Positions 1 to 7,725 of a stretch of DNA of 36,910 nt are shown here, in pieces (position 1 is the stretch's first letter; the number at the start of each line of letters is the position of its first letter). Location of the stretch: positions 1-36,910 of the forward strand of contig DASPIL010000093.1 of NCBI GenBank assembly GCA_035629175.1, in the 5' to 3' direction. A program made the position numbers and the translations under genes. The DNA comes from Verrucomicrobiia bacterium (GTDB lineage Bacteria; Verrucomicrobiota; Verrucomicrobiia; Limisphaerales; DASXHY01). A model generated the notes under the pieces. The model saw nothing but the letters and a program-made list of their open reading frames with translations. It was not told the origin of the DNA and ran no database searches.

Positions 1-298
1 CTGCCGCCACTCTGTCACGAAGCTTCGTCGCTCCTCTGCACTGTAACGGGCTCGTCTTGTTTTTGTTGATCTTTGCATTGACCGCAACCTTAACCCATCC
101 CGGCTCGCTCAAGAAGGACGCCCGCCGCTTACCGCTTACACTCTTTCGGCGTCAGTCGCACCGAGCATTGTTATGTTTCAAGCACCGGATCGAATATGCA
201 TTGGTCCTGGGCAAATTCCGGTATTTTTGTCGCGAAACGGGTCTCTCAAGCCGCTGCGGCCGTCATTCTGAATCAAATTTCTTGGGGTTAGGGCTTAA

Positions 299-517
299 AC
301 CTATCATTTTGACCTGGATTCCGTCTTTCGCAGGCAATTCCCTATTTTTTTGCTGCGAATCCTATCGCTCCAATTCAAAAACCTATCTTTGAACAACATC
401 CTCTTATCACTCAGCGACTTTCCCTAACCATGTTTCCGGAAACTCCATGGAATTGTGACATTCTCTTAACGAGTAAACATGTTCTCTTATCCGCCTGGAG
501 CCCCGACCTATCTTTTT
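299..517 (+). repeat. Three dispersed ACCTATC(A/T)TTT direct repeats
   Basis: The motif ACCTATCATTTT occurs at 299-310, ACCTATCTTTG at 381-391 and ACCTATCTTTTT at 506-517. A weaker CCTATCGCTC lies at 361-370. All are on the plus strand in the leader of the sensor kinase gene, with irregular spacing (82 and 125 bp between the three best copies). Short direct repeats upstream of a regulator can be binding sites for an activator, but nothing here identifies a protein. The T-rich context makes some chance similarity likely. Confidence 0.35.
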
Positions 518-539
518 GTCTCATTTCCCATCTTTTCTT

Positions 540-574
540 CGATCTTTCAAAGATCGGAGGACATTCCCGAATGT
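540..574. promoter_or_regulatory. Two adjacent perfect palindromes upstream of HK1
   Basis: CGATCTTT-C-AAAGATCG (540-556) is a perfect inverted repeat with 8-bp arms and a 1-nt centre. Four bases later comes ACATTC-CC-GAATGT (561-574), with perfect 6-bp arms. They lie 65-100 bp upstream of the sensor kinase start, where an operator would be expected. The first could also act as a short hairpin, but no T-run follows it. Binding by the kinase's own regulator (autoregulation) or by another dimeric factor is inference. Confidence 0.45.
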
Positions 575-639
575 TTTGGCGGAAGAAATAACTTGTGGCG
601 AAGAAAACAAGAGGGGTAGAAGACGCTGAACCGTGATCC

Positions 640-2640
640 ATGGAAGCCAGCAACCATGATTTGATCAGGCGTTTTCGCCGATGGCTTGCGAAACTCGCCT
701 GCTGCTCCTGCCTCCTCGGCACGGGCGTTTCGACCCACGCAGAGTTGTTGCTGCGCGAAAGCTTTAATCAACCCGTCGCTGATTTCAGCCCAGTGGCAGG
801 TGCCCCCGGCTGGCGAGCCCTGGCGCTTTACAACGGAGTGGTGACTGACTTTTCGTTTGTCACACCTGGCGACAAATTTCCCAATCTGTCGCACACCGCG
901 AGCGTTAACGGCGTGGACGGGCCGGGTTACCTCGTTCTCGGCTCCGGTCAAAACGTAAGCAACGTCCTCGCCTGGCTGGAATGCCGTTTGCCCTTGACCG
1001 GTTGTCCTTCGAGCACCATCAGTTTCTACACAAAGAACGATCTGGCGGGCGCGACCGAACGGCTCGTGGTCCGGGTTGGTTCACAATGGTACGCGACTGT
1101 GCAAACCTTCGGCGACGACGGAGGAAACGTGGAGTGGAAGTTGAACACATTCCGGTTCTCCACCGCAGCTCAGTCCTGGCAATTGCTCGATACCAATGCC
1201 CTGGCCTTGGGAGCGCGCGCGGCAGGCCCGCTTCCTTCAGCAGAAATCGAGGCGATTGGTTTCCTGGGGCACGGGGCTGGTTCTGGCAAAATCCGCATTG
1301 ATGAGCTGCACGTGCGTTGCGGTTCGTTGGTCATGGATCCAACTTTGCGCGTGGGATCGTGGATCTGGTCCGATGAAACCAAGGATCGCCAATACTGCCG
1401 CATCTGGAAAACGTTTGAACTGCCTGCCAACTCTGCGATCAGCAAGGCACGTCTGCGCATCACGGCGGACAATTCCTACGACGTTTATCTGGATGGCGAA
1501 AAAATTGGCCAGGGCGCGGAATGGCGCCGGCTGACGGAATACGATTTGACGCTGCTGCTGCGGCCGGGATCTCACGTATTGGCAGTGCAGGCTTTCAACG
1601 AGGTTGGTGCCGCTGGCCTGCTTGCCGGCATCACCGTGGACTTGGATGACGGGCGGGTCCTGGAAATTCCTTCGGATTCCTCGTGGCGGATCGTACCCGA
1701 CGATCAGAAGGGATGGATCAAGAAAAGCAGCCCGCAACCGAGCTGGGGCTCGGCCCGCATTGTCGCCCACTTGCATGATTACCCGGGATTTCCAAATCGT
1801 CCGCAGGTGCTGTTTCCATCCGCACTGCAACCGGTCATGATCCGATTCTGGCAACGCGGCTGGTTTCAAATCACCATGCTGACGACTTCCGTCATTTTCG
1901 TGGTCTTCTATTTTCGCCTGCTGGCGCGACTGGCGCTGCAATCGAAATCGCAGGAGGTGCTGCAGCGCGAACGGGCGCGCATCGCGCGAGACATTCACGA
2001 CGACCTCGGCGCAGGCCTCACACAGCTCGTGTTGTTGGGTGAAGCGGAACAACGGGAAGCGGCAGCGCAGCCGGAAATGCGTGCGAAGTTCGAGAGCATC
2101 TCGGAAGCGGGCCGCCGGTTGCTGCGTTCGATTGATGAAGTCGTCTGGCTGGTTAATTCCCAACGCGACAGCCTCCAGGATTTTGAGGCGTATATCTGCC
2201 GTTACGCTGAGAACTTCCTGCGTGCGAGTTCCGTGCGCTGCCGGCTGGACGTCGATTCCGAGGTCCCGCCATTCAGTTTTAATCTTGCAGCACGTCGCAG
2301 CCTGTTCCTCGTCATCAAGGAAGCACTGAACAATGCGGTGCGGCATTCCGGGGCAAGCGAGGTGGAACTGACGATCCAGGTGGTTAACGACGAGGTGCGC
2401 GTGCGAATCAAAGACAACGGAAAAGGTTTTGATCCGGCGCAGGGGAAACCTGAGCGTGACGGCTTGACGAACATGTCGCAGCGCATGAGGGAAATCGGAG
2501 GCCGTTGCCAGATCACAAGCCAGCCCGGAAGCGGCTGTTGTGTGGAATTGACGGCTCCGCTCCGGGATCGGGAACGCGGTGTGCGCGGTTGGTGGCGGCG
2601 CTGGACAAAATCCCGGATCGCGAAGAAACATCTCTCATGA
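640..2640 (+). CDS. Sensor histidine kinase HK1 with an A-domain ectodomain (HisKA_3 type)
   Basis: 666 aa. An N-terminal signal or anchor (about 12-34) precedes a long extracytoplasmic part, a single membrane helix (about 407-429) and a cytoplasmic kinase. The kinase has a HisKA_3 dimerisation/phosphoacceptor region with H453 in DIHDD and an HATPase_c domain (N-box KEALNNAVRHS at 560-570, DNGKGFD at 592-598, later GSG turn). The ectodomain has two parts. Residues 35-226 match a domain found four times in the secreted proteins at 4420-12531 (F-N-Q..GW..VTD, SQWYA, SWQLLDT, PLP, GKIRID). Residues about 236-345 resemble the jelly-roll domain at the N-terminus of bacterial alpha-L-rhamnosidases (ADNSYDVYLDG, YDLT.LL.PG.HVLAV). 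The stop overlaps the start of the response regulator, so the two form a coupled pair. It probably senses a carbohydrate or surface polymer; the ligand is unknown. The start is not marked by a clear ribosome-binding site. Confidence 0.93.
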   Translation: MEASNHDLIRRFRRWLAKLACCSCLLGTGVSTHAELLLRESFNQPVADFSPVAGAPGWRALALYNGVVTDFSFVTPGDKFPNLSHTASVNGVDGPGYLVLGSGQNVSNVLAWLECRLPLTGCPSSTISFYTKNDLAGATERLVVRVGSQWYATVQTFGDDGGNVEWKLNTFRFSTAAQSWQLLDTNALALGARAAGPLPSAEIEAIGFLGHGAGSGKIRIDELHVRCGSLVMDPTLRVGSWIWSDETKDRQYCRIWKTFELPANSAISKARLRITADNSYDVYLDGEKIGQGAEWRRLTEYDLTLLLRPGSHVLAVQAFNEVGAAGLLAGITVDLDDGRVLEIPSDSSWRIVPDDQKGWIKKSSPQPSWGSARIVAHLHDYPGFPNRPQVLFPSALQPVMIRFWQRGWFQITMLTTSVIFVVFYFRLLARLALQSKSQEVLQRERARIARDIHDDLGAGLTQLVLLGEAEQREAAAQPEMRAKFESISEAGRRLLRSIDEVVWLVNSQRDSLQDFEAYICRYAENFLRASSVRCRLDVDSEVPPFSFNLAARRSLFLVIKEALNNAVRHSGASEVELTIQVVNDEVRVRIKDNGKGFDPAQGKPERDGLTNMSQRMREIGGRCQITSQPGSGCCVELTAPLRDRERGVRGWWRRWTKSRIAKKHLS

Positions 2641-3323
2641 GCCCCGAGACGAGAGAATCCCGTGCTCCATCGGAAGCATCGCGAAGCAGTCCCGTGAGCG
2701 TCGCATTGGTTGAGGATGAACGGGAACTGCGGGAAGGCCTGGTCAAGATGATCAACTCCTTTCCAGGCTTCAATTGCTCGTGCGTTTGCGTTTCGGGCGA
2801 GGAGGCGCTCAAACAAATCCCGGTTGCACGTCCCACCATCGTGTTGATGGATATTTTCCTGCCACGGATGTCCGGCATCGAGTGCACGTCGAGGCTCAAG
2901 GCGCAATGGCCCGACACGCTGATCCTGATCCTCACGGCCGTGGCGGACGATGAACTGGTTTTCCTGGCCCTTCAGGCCGGCGCGGATGGCTATTTGTTGA
3001 AATCCACCCCTCCCGCGGAATTGCAGGTCGCGCTGAACGAATTGCTCAACGGCGGAGCGCCAATGACCAGTGCCATTGCACGGCGGGTCGTGCGCTATTT
3101 CCGCAAGCAATCAAAACCGCAGGGGGAGGAAGTCAACCTATCGGCCCGCGAGGAGGAAGTGCTGATCCTGTTGTCGAAGGGCTATTCCAACAAGGAAATC
3201 GCTGCGCAACTTTCTTTGAGCATTGATACGGTCGCGAGTTACCTGAAGCTGATCTATAAGAAAATGCATGTCCGCTCGCGGACGGAAGCCGCGATCCGTT
3301 ACTCGCAATTAAAGGTCGGTTGA
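2637..3323 (+). CDS. NarL/FixJ-family response regulator RR1, partner of HK1
   Basis: 228 aa from an ATG that overlaps the kinase stop (ATGA at 2637-2640). The overlap suggests translational coupling and decides the start over a longer upstream reading. The receiver domain (about 20-138) has acidic pocket residues E26 and D27, phosphoacceptor D72 in VLMDIFLP, T100 and K122. A LuxR-type helix-turn-helix follows at about 167-225 (LSAREEEVLILLSKGYSNKEIA, then TVASYLKLIYKKM and RSRTEA). Phosphotransfer from H453 of HK1 to D72 and DNA binding as a dimer are expected from the family. RR2 at 26623-27339 is a paralogue: both share the linker GG(A/S)PM(T/S)S.IAR(R/K)VV.YF. Likely targets are the genes downstream, but no site is proven. 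Confidence 0.95.
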   Translation: MSPETRESRAPSEASRSSPVSVALVEDERELREGLVKMINSFPGFNCSCVCVSGEEALKQIPVARPTIVLMDIFLPRMSGIECTSRLKAQWPDTLILILTAVADDELVFLALQAGADGYLLKSTPPAELQVALNELLNGGAPMTSAIARRVVRYFRKQSKPQGEEVNLSAREEEVLILLSKGYSNKEIAAQLSLSIDTVASYLKLIYKKMHVRSRTEAAIRYSQLKVG

Positions 3324-3386
3324 TCGCCTTTGCAACGGTCCTTCTTCGGTAGCCTCACCTGATCAGGGGTATGGACGCTTCACTGC

Positions 3387-3424
3387 CCGGGTTTAGGATC
3401 ACCGTCATTGCACGACAAACCCGG
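3387..3424 (+). terminator. Inverted repeat after RR1, possible weak terminator
   Basis: CCGGGTTT (3387-3394) and AAACCCGG (3417-3424) are perfect 8-bp arms separated by 22 nt. They lie between the RR1 stop (3323) and the prepilin-like gene (ATG at 3459). No T-run follows, so this is not a classical intrinsic terminator. It may be a transcript-stabilising hairpin, an operator or chance. An in-frame TTG at 3408 lies inside the loop; I did not take it as the start of the next gene. Confidence 0.3.
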
Positions 3425-3458
3425 ATTCCCCGGCCGAACCACTGAAATCAAGACGATC

Positions 3459-4364
3459 ATGCGCGTGACATTGGGAGGATCAACATGTGGCCTCAGCCCG
3501 ACTGGCCTCCAGAACATCAAGCCCGGTCGGACGAAACGGCCGGACGGATCGTGCAGCGGCTTCACGCTCATCGAACTGCTCGTCGTCATTGCAATCATTG
3601 CGATCCTCGCTGCGATGTTGTTGCCTGCGTTGAGCCGCGCCAAATCCAAGGCACGGCAAACGTCGTGCCTGAATAATCTGCGCCAGGTTGGAATCGCCGC
3701 GCACATGTATGTCGGCGACCATGGTATGTATCCGGGTTGCGCGTGGGTCGGCGCAGGAGGCTCGCATTATTACGTCTGGCCGGTCCGCCTTCTGGGATCC
3801 ATGGGGGAAAAGCGACAGGCGTTTTGGTGTCCCGCGGCTGACACGAGATCTTCATGGGATCGGAACAACAATCTGACCCTGGGCGGCATCAATCCCCAGG
3901 GAGCGTTCGATCCGTTCGGCATCACCGCAAACACGCTGTTCTCCTACGGATACAACAACTGGGGATTGAACATCGATAACCCCATGCAACTCGGCCTCGG
4001 CGGCGACATCAATGGTCCTCTGTCGAAAGGCCAACTCAGGGATTCTGCGGTTCGGAATCCATCGGAGATGATCATGGTTGCGGACGCCAAGGTGGGCGGC
4101 GATGGGGGATCGTTTCCCGGGACTCCGCCGTACTTCGACGGCAGTCTCGACCCAACGACGGAATCGCAATGGCCCTCCAACCGGCATCAAAAGAGAACCG
4201 TGATTATGTTCGCTGACGGTCACGTTGAAAGTCCGCGGCGCAGCGAAGTAATCGATTCGAAACCCAACGCACCATGGCGGAACCGATGGAACAACGACAA
4301 CCAGCCGCACAATGAAGTGACATGGGTTGTGAATCCCGCCCGCGAAAGCCTGACCGACCGCTGA
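3459..4364 (+). CDS. Prepilin-like protein with H-X9-DG motif (pseudopilin 1)
   Basis: 301 aa from the ATG at 3459. An alternative in-frame TTG at 3408 would add 17 residues. A leader of about 34 residues ends in the type IV prepilin cleavage motif GFTLIE (G34/F35, with E39 as Glu5), followed by a hydrophobic helix to about residue 58. The remaining roughly 240 residues form an extracytoplasmic globular domain. Near the C-terminus H and DG are nine residues apart ([14 protein letters not shown]), the H-X9-DG signature of a large prepilin-like family of Planctomycetes and Verrucomicrobia. A prepilin peptidase would process it in the membrane. A role in a type II secretion-like or surface structure is plausible but undemonstrated. 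A relative lies at 16070-16864 in the facing gene block. Confidence 0.92.
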   Translation: MRVTLGGSTCGLSPTGLQNIKPGRTKRPDGSCSGFTLIELLVVIAIIAILAAMLLPALSRAKSKARQTSCLNNLRQVGIAAHMYVGDHGMYPGCAWVGAGGSHYYVWPVRLLGSMGEKRQAFWCPAADTRSSWDRNNNLTLGGINPQGAFDPFGITANTLFSYGYNNWGLNIDNPMQLGLGGDINGPLSKGQLRDSAVRNPSEMIMVADAKVGGDGGSFPGTPPYFDGSLDPTTESQWPSNRHQKRTVIMFADGHVESPRRSEVIDSKPNAPWRNRWNNDNQPHNEVTWVVNPARESLTDR

Positions 4365-4419
4365 ATCTCAGACGCAAACCACACAAACCAGATCCCGTCC
4401 GCGCAAAAACTCAACCTCA

Positions 4420-7400
4420 ATGAAAATGAAACGACTCCTCTATTCCCTTCGGTTACTGCTGGCCGCAGCGGTGGTTGGTTTATGCCTCGATTCCAGGGGC
4501 GCCCAACTGGTCTTGGAACAGTTCAATCAAGCCGTGGCCGACAACAGTCCCATCGGCCTGGCAACCTCCTGGCACGCCATCTCCTACGAAACTGCGGGAG
4601 GCGTTGTTACCGATTACACATTGTCGACCCCCAACGGCAACTATCCGACAATTTCCCGGGCGAACAACGGTGGTTTCGGCGGTGTGACAGGGAACACGGT
4701 GATGGCCACCTTCGGTTTTTCCACACCGTCCCTGTTCTGGACCAATGCGGGGCCGGCGTTGCAGGACAGTGCGATCAGCAACATCGTTTTCTTCACGAAG
4801 AACAACGCCAACACCAGCACCGAGCGGGTCGTCGTTCAGATCGCGGGCCAATGGTACGCAGCAACGAACATCTTCAGGGACAACGGTGGCAACAGCGTTT
4901 GGGCATCGAACTATTTTGCATTTACCCGTGAGGCCACGTCCTGGCAAATGCTCGACACAAACACACTGACCCTCGGCGCCACTCTCAGCAATCCGCTGCC
5001 GGAAGGGAATATCGAGGCAGTGGGGCTCTATGGAATCGTTCCCGTCTCAGGAAAAATCCGGATGGATCAATTCTCGGTCAACGGCACCCCGCCCGCCGCT
5101 CCCGTGGTCGGCGAACCGATTGCCTCGCCCGCTGCAAATGTCACTGCTCCGACCACGCTCACCCTGGAAGCCTCCGTCTTTGGGGTCCCCGCTGTATCCA
5201 GCCTTCAATGGCGCAAGGGCGGCATCGCGCTGAACAACGGGCCGAGTGGAAGCGGATCAACGCTCGCAGGCGCAACCAGTGGACAACTGGTGATTACCTC
5301 GACGAGCCCAGCTGATTCCGGAGATTACGATCTGATCGCCAGCAACAGTTACGGCGCCACGACGAGCGCCGTTGTGGTTGTTACTGTCACTGCGTCGGCA
5401 ATTCCCCCTTCCATCGCCAGCATCGACACTGTTCCGGTCAACGGCATCAGCGAAGTGGGCGGTGCGCCAATGAGCATCACCGTAACCGCGAGCGGCACGG
5501 GACCGTTCACTTACCAATGGCAGAAAGGCGGTGTGCCCATTCTGAATGAAACCAATGACGTCCTGACCCTGGCCTCGACGTTTGCCAATGCCGGGAATTA
5601 TGCGGTGGCTGTCAGCAGCGCTTACGGCAGCATCACCAGCGCGCCGCCGACCACACTCACGGTGGTGGACACAACGGCGCCGGTCATCACGTTTCCGCTT
5701 GGCAACACAACGAACATCGCCTTGAACGCCGCCTTCTCCCCGGCTTATGCAGCCACCGACAACAGCGGTGAAACGCCCGGAGTTGCGATCTCAGGCAGTG
5801 TGAACACGAGCGTCGCGGGCAGTTATGCCGTCACCGTCACAGCGTGGGATTCCGCGCTGAACACCAATACAGCTGTGCTCACCGTGAACGTCTGGCTGCT
5901 TAACGAGAACTTCGATGAAACCTTAGCGGACAATGCCGCGGTCTCCGCCGTTCCAGGCTGGCACGCCTCTGCCATTGCGACGGCCTCAGGGCAGGTCATC
6001 GATTACACCACCGTGGGTGGCAACGCCAATTTTCCAACGATCTCACGCAGTGCGACAGCGCCCGGCGCCATTGACGGAGCTCCAGGTTTCCTCGTCATGG
6101 GCGACGCTTTGAATGCCACCCCGAGCCTCGTGTGGAAGGACACGACCACGATCCTGCAGAATCAGCAGGTGACCAATATCACCTTCTTCTCGCGCAACAA
6201 TTCGGCGTCATCGGTGACTTACGTCGCGATTCGCATTCACACCAATTGGTATGTGTCGTCGCAGGGCTTCACCGACACGACCGCGGGCGCGGTGCCATGG
6301 GCAGCCCACAATTTCGAGTTCAACTACGACGCGTCCTCCTGGCAGCTGCTGGACGCGGCGACGCTCACGATCATCGGGCCAGTTTCCGAGCCGTTGCCCA
6401 ACCTGAGCATCTCCGCCCTGGGTTTCTATGGCGTAATGGCGGCCGGAAAAATTCGTATTGATGCGCTTCACGTTTCGGGAAAGCCGGCAGCCTTCCCCCC
6501 GACCCCGCCGTCTGTGAGCGAGCCTCTGGTCTCGCCGCTGAACCGCGTGGACAACACTGCCTGGACTGGCACGCCCGTGACGTTCTCGGCGACCGCAGCA
6601 GGCACACCGCCTCTGTCGTATCAATGGCGCAAGGATGGTGTTGCCATTGCGGTTACAACCAATGTCTGGACGCTGGTGAATCCAACCACATCCGACAGCG
6701 GCGAGTATGATCTCGTTGTTTCCAATCCTGGCGGATCGGTTACCAGCTCCGTTGTAAACCTGACGGTGAGTTCCGCGAGACTCTTCGTGGATCAACAGTT
6801 CAACCAATCGACCAATGACCCTGGAGTCATAGGCCAGGTTCCTGGATGGCATGTGCTGGCATTGAACCTGACTAACTTGACGGTGACGGATTACACGTTC
6901 GAGCCCAATCCACCAGCGAGTTTGAACTTCCCGAACTTGTCGCGTGGTCCGGGTGCGGACGGGGCCATTGGGTACATGGTAATGGGACAGGGCGACACCG
7001 TGAATCCGGTTCTCGCCTGGATGGAAACCCCGCCCCAGCTGCAAAGTGGATTCATCACGAACGTGCAGTTTCATACCCGAAACTCATTTTCTTCCAGCAC
7101 GCTGCAGGTGGCTGTTCAAATCGGCGGGCAATGGTATGTCTCAACCACGTCCATGCAGGATTTTGGAGGAGGGCTGGTGTGGATGCCGCAGAACTTCGTC
7201 TTCACGAGCGATGCAGGGGCATGGCAGGCGTTGGACATCACCACACTGGCGCTGGGCGATTTCACCGTGGAACCGTTGCCGAACCAACCTGTCACAGGCA
7301 TTGGTTTGTTTGGCAATATGTATGGAGTGGCAACGGCGCGGCTTCGCGTGGACGGGTTTCAAGTGGATGGTTTCACAAGCCTTGCAACTTCGCCCAGCAT

Positions 7401-7608
7401 TCAGCGGGTGTATGTGAGCGGCGGCAACCTGGTATTGCGCACGGGGACCGAAAGCGGCCGCAACTACGTCCTCGAGGCCACTCCCAATCTTCAAACGCCA
7501 GGCTGGACGGCGATTGCAACAAACGCCGGAACGGGTGGAACCATTACGAACCTGGTGCCAGTGAAGCCAGCAAGCGCATCGGAGTTTTTCCGGTATCGCA
7601 TCCAGTAA
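4420..7608 (+). CDS. Large secreted protein with three A domains and Ig-like domains
   Basis: 1062 aa with a clear signal peptide (about 1-28, RLLLAAAVVG core). Order of domains, approximate residues: A1 29-222; Ig-like 223-327; Ig-like 328-417; HYR-like 418-490 (DTTAPVITFP..VTVTAWDSALN); A2 491-688; Ig-like 689-784; A3 785-985; C-terminal module 986-1062. That last module (NYVLEATPNLQTPGWTAI, then GTGG and FFRYRI) resembles C-terminal modules seen on many verrucomicrobial secreted proteins. The A copies share a GW near the start, VTDYT, NWY/QWY, SWQLLD-like and PLP signatures and a terminal (K/R)(I/L)R(I/M/V)D. No catalytic motif is visible, so it may be a binding or scaffold protein on the surface. 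It follows the prepilin-like gene by 55 bp and may be co-transcribed with it. No PEP-CTERM or sortase signal is seen. Confidence 0.9.
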   Translation: MKMKRLLYSLRLLLAAAVVGLCLDSRGAQLVLEQFNQAVADNSPIGLATSWHAISYETAGGVVTDYTLSTPNGNYPTISRANNGGFGGVTGNTVMATFGFSTPSLFWTNAGPALQDSAISNIVFFTKNNANTSTERVVVQIAGQWYAATNIFRDNGGNSVWASNYFAFTREATSWQMLDTNTLTLGATLSNPLPEGNIEAVGLYGIVPVSGKIRMDQFSVNGTPPAAPVVGEPIASPAANVTAPTTLTLEASVFGVPAVSSLQWRKGGIALNNGPSGSGSTLAGATSGQLVITSTSPADSGDYDLIASNSYGATTSAVVVVTVTASAIPPSIASIDTVPVNGISEVGGAPMSITVTASGTGPFTYQWQKGGVPILNETNDVLTLASTFANAGNYAVAVSSAYGSITSAPPTTLTVVDTTAPVITFPLGNTTNIALNAAFSPAYAATDNSGETPGVAISGSVNTSVAGSYAVTVTAWDSALNTNTAVLTVNVWLLNENFDETLADNAAVSAVPGWHASAIATASGQVIDYTTVGGNANFPTISRSATAPGAIDGAPGFLVMGDALNATPSLVWKDTTTILQNQQVTNITFFSRNNSASSVTYVAIRIHTNWYVSSQGFTDTTAGAVPWAAHNFEFNYDASSWQLLDAATLTIIGPVSEPLPNLSISALGFYGVMAAGKIRIDALHVSGKPAAFPPTPPSVSEPLVSPLNRVDNTAWTGTPVTFSATAAGTPPLSYQWRKDGVAIAVTTNVWTLVNPTTSDSGEYDLVVSNPGGSVTSSVVNLTVSSARLFVDQQFNQSTNDPGVIGQVPGWHVLALNLTNLTVTDYTFEPNPPASLNFPNLSRGPGADGAIGYMVMGQGDTVNPVLAWMETPPQLQSGFITNVQFHTRNSFSSSTLQVAVQIGGQWYVSTTSMQDFGGGLVWMPQNFVFTSDAGAWQALDITTLALGDFTVEPLPNQPVTGIGLFGNMYGVATARLRVDGFQVDGFTSLATSPSIQRVYVSGGNLVLRTGTESGRNYVLEATPNLQTPGWTAIATNAGTGGTITNLVPVKPASASEFFRYRIQ

Positions 7609-7628
7609 CTGCACGTTCCCCATTGCCG

Positions 7629-7659
7629 CCGGCGAGGCGCGAGACAGCGTCCTCGCCGG
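7629..7659 (+). terminator. GC-rich hairpin between the two A-domain genes
   Basis: CCGGCGAGG (7629-7637) and CCTCGCCGG (7651-7659) form a perfect 9-bp stem with a 13-nt loop, beginning 20 bp after the stop of the 1062-aa gene. The following bases are only moderately T-rich (GGCTTGTCTTCTC), so efficient factor-independent termination is uncertain. It could be a partial terminator or an mRNA-processing hairpin that sets relative expression of the flanking genes. Confidence 0.45.
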
Positions 7660-7725
7660 GACGGCTTGTCTTCTCGAACTTGCCAATCCAAGTTCACAAC
7701 CCACACATCGAAGCTGCCAAAATTG

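Larger units (their letters stand above)
1..639. other. Upstream region without a convincing gene
   Basis: I see no protein here with a recognisable domain or a credible signal peptide. The only open frame of some length on the plus strand (57-392) has low-complexity, Ser/Arg/Leu-rich content and no recognisable fold. The stretch from about 290 to 550 is pyrimidine-rich and AT-richer than the genes that follow. It holds three copies of an ACCTATC-type repeat and two palindromes, annotated separately. There is also a 12-bp palindrome, ACGAAGCTTCGT, at about 18-29. The region most likely contains the promoter and control sites of the sensor kinase that starts at 640. A small RNA or an untranslated leader cannot be excluded. 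Confidence 0.55.

Noticed and set aside
57-392. 111-aa plus-strand frame in the upstream region
   Set aside because: Composition is low-complexity, there is no recognisable domain, and the region looks like a leader with repeats.
1237-2631. 464-aa minus-strand frame opposite HK1
   Set aside because: It lies opposite a kinase whose domains are certain; its composition is typical of a shadow frame in a GC-rich gene.
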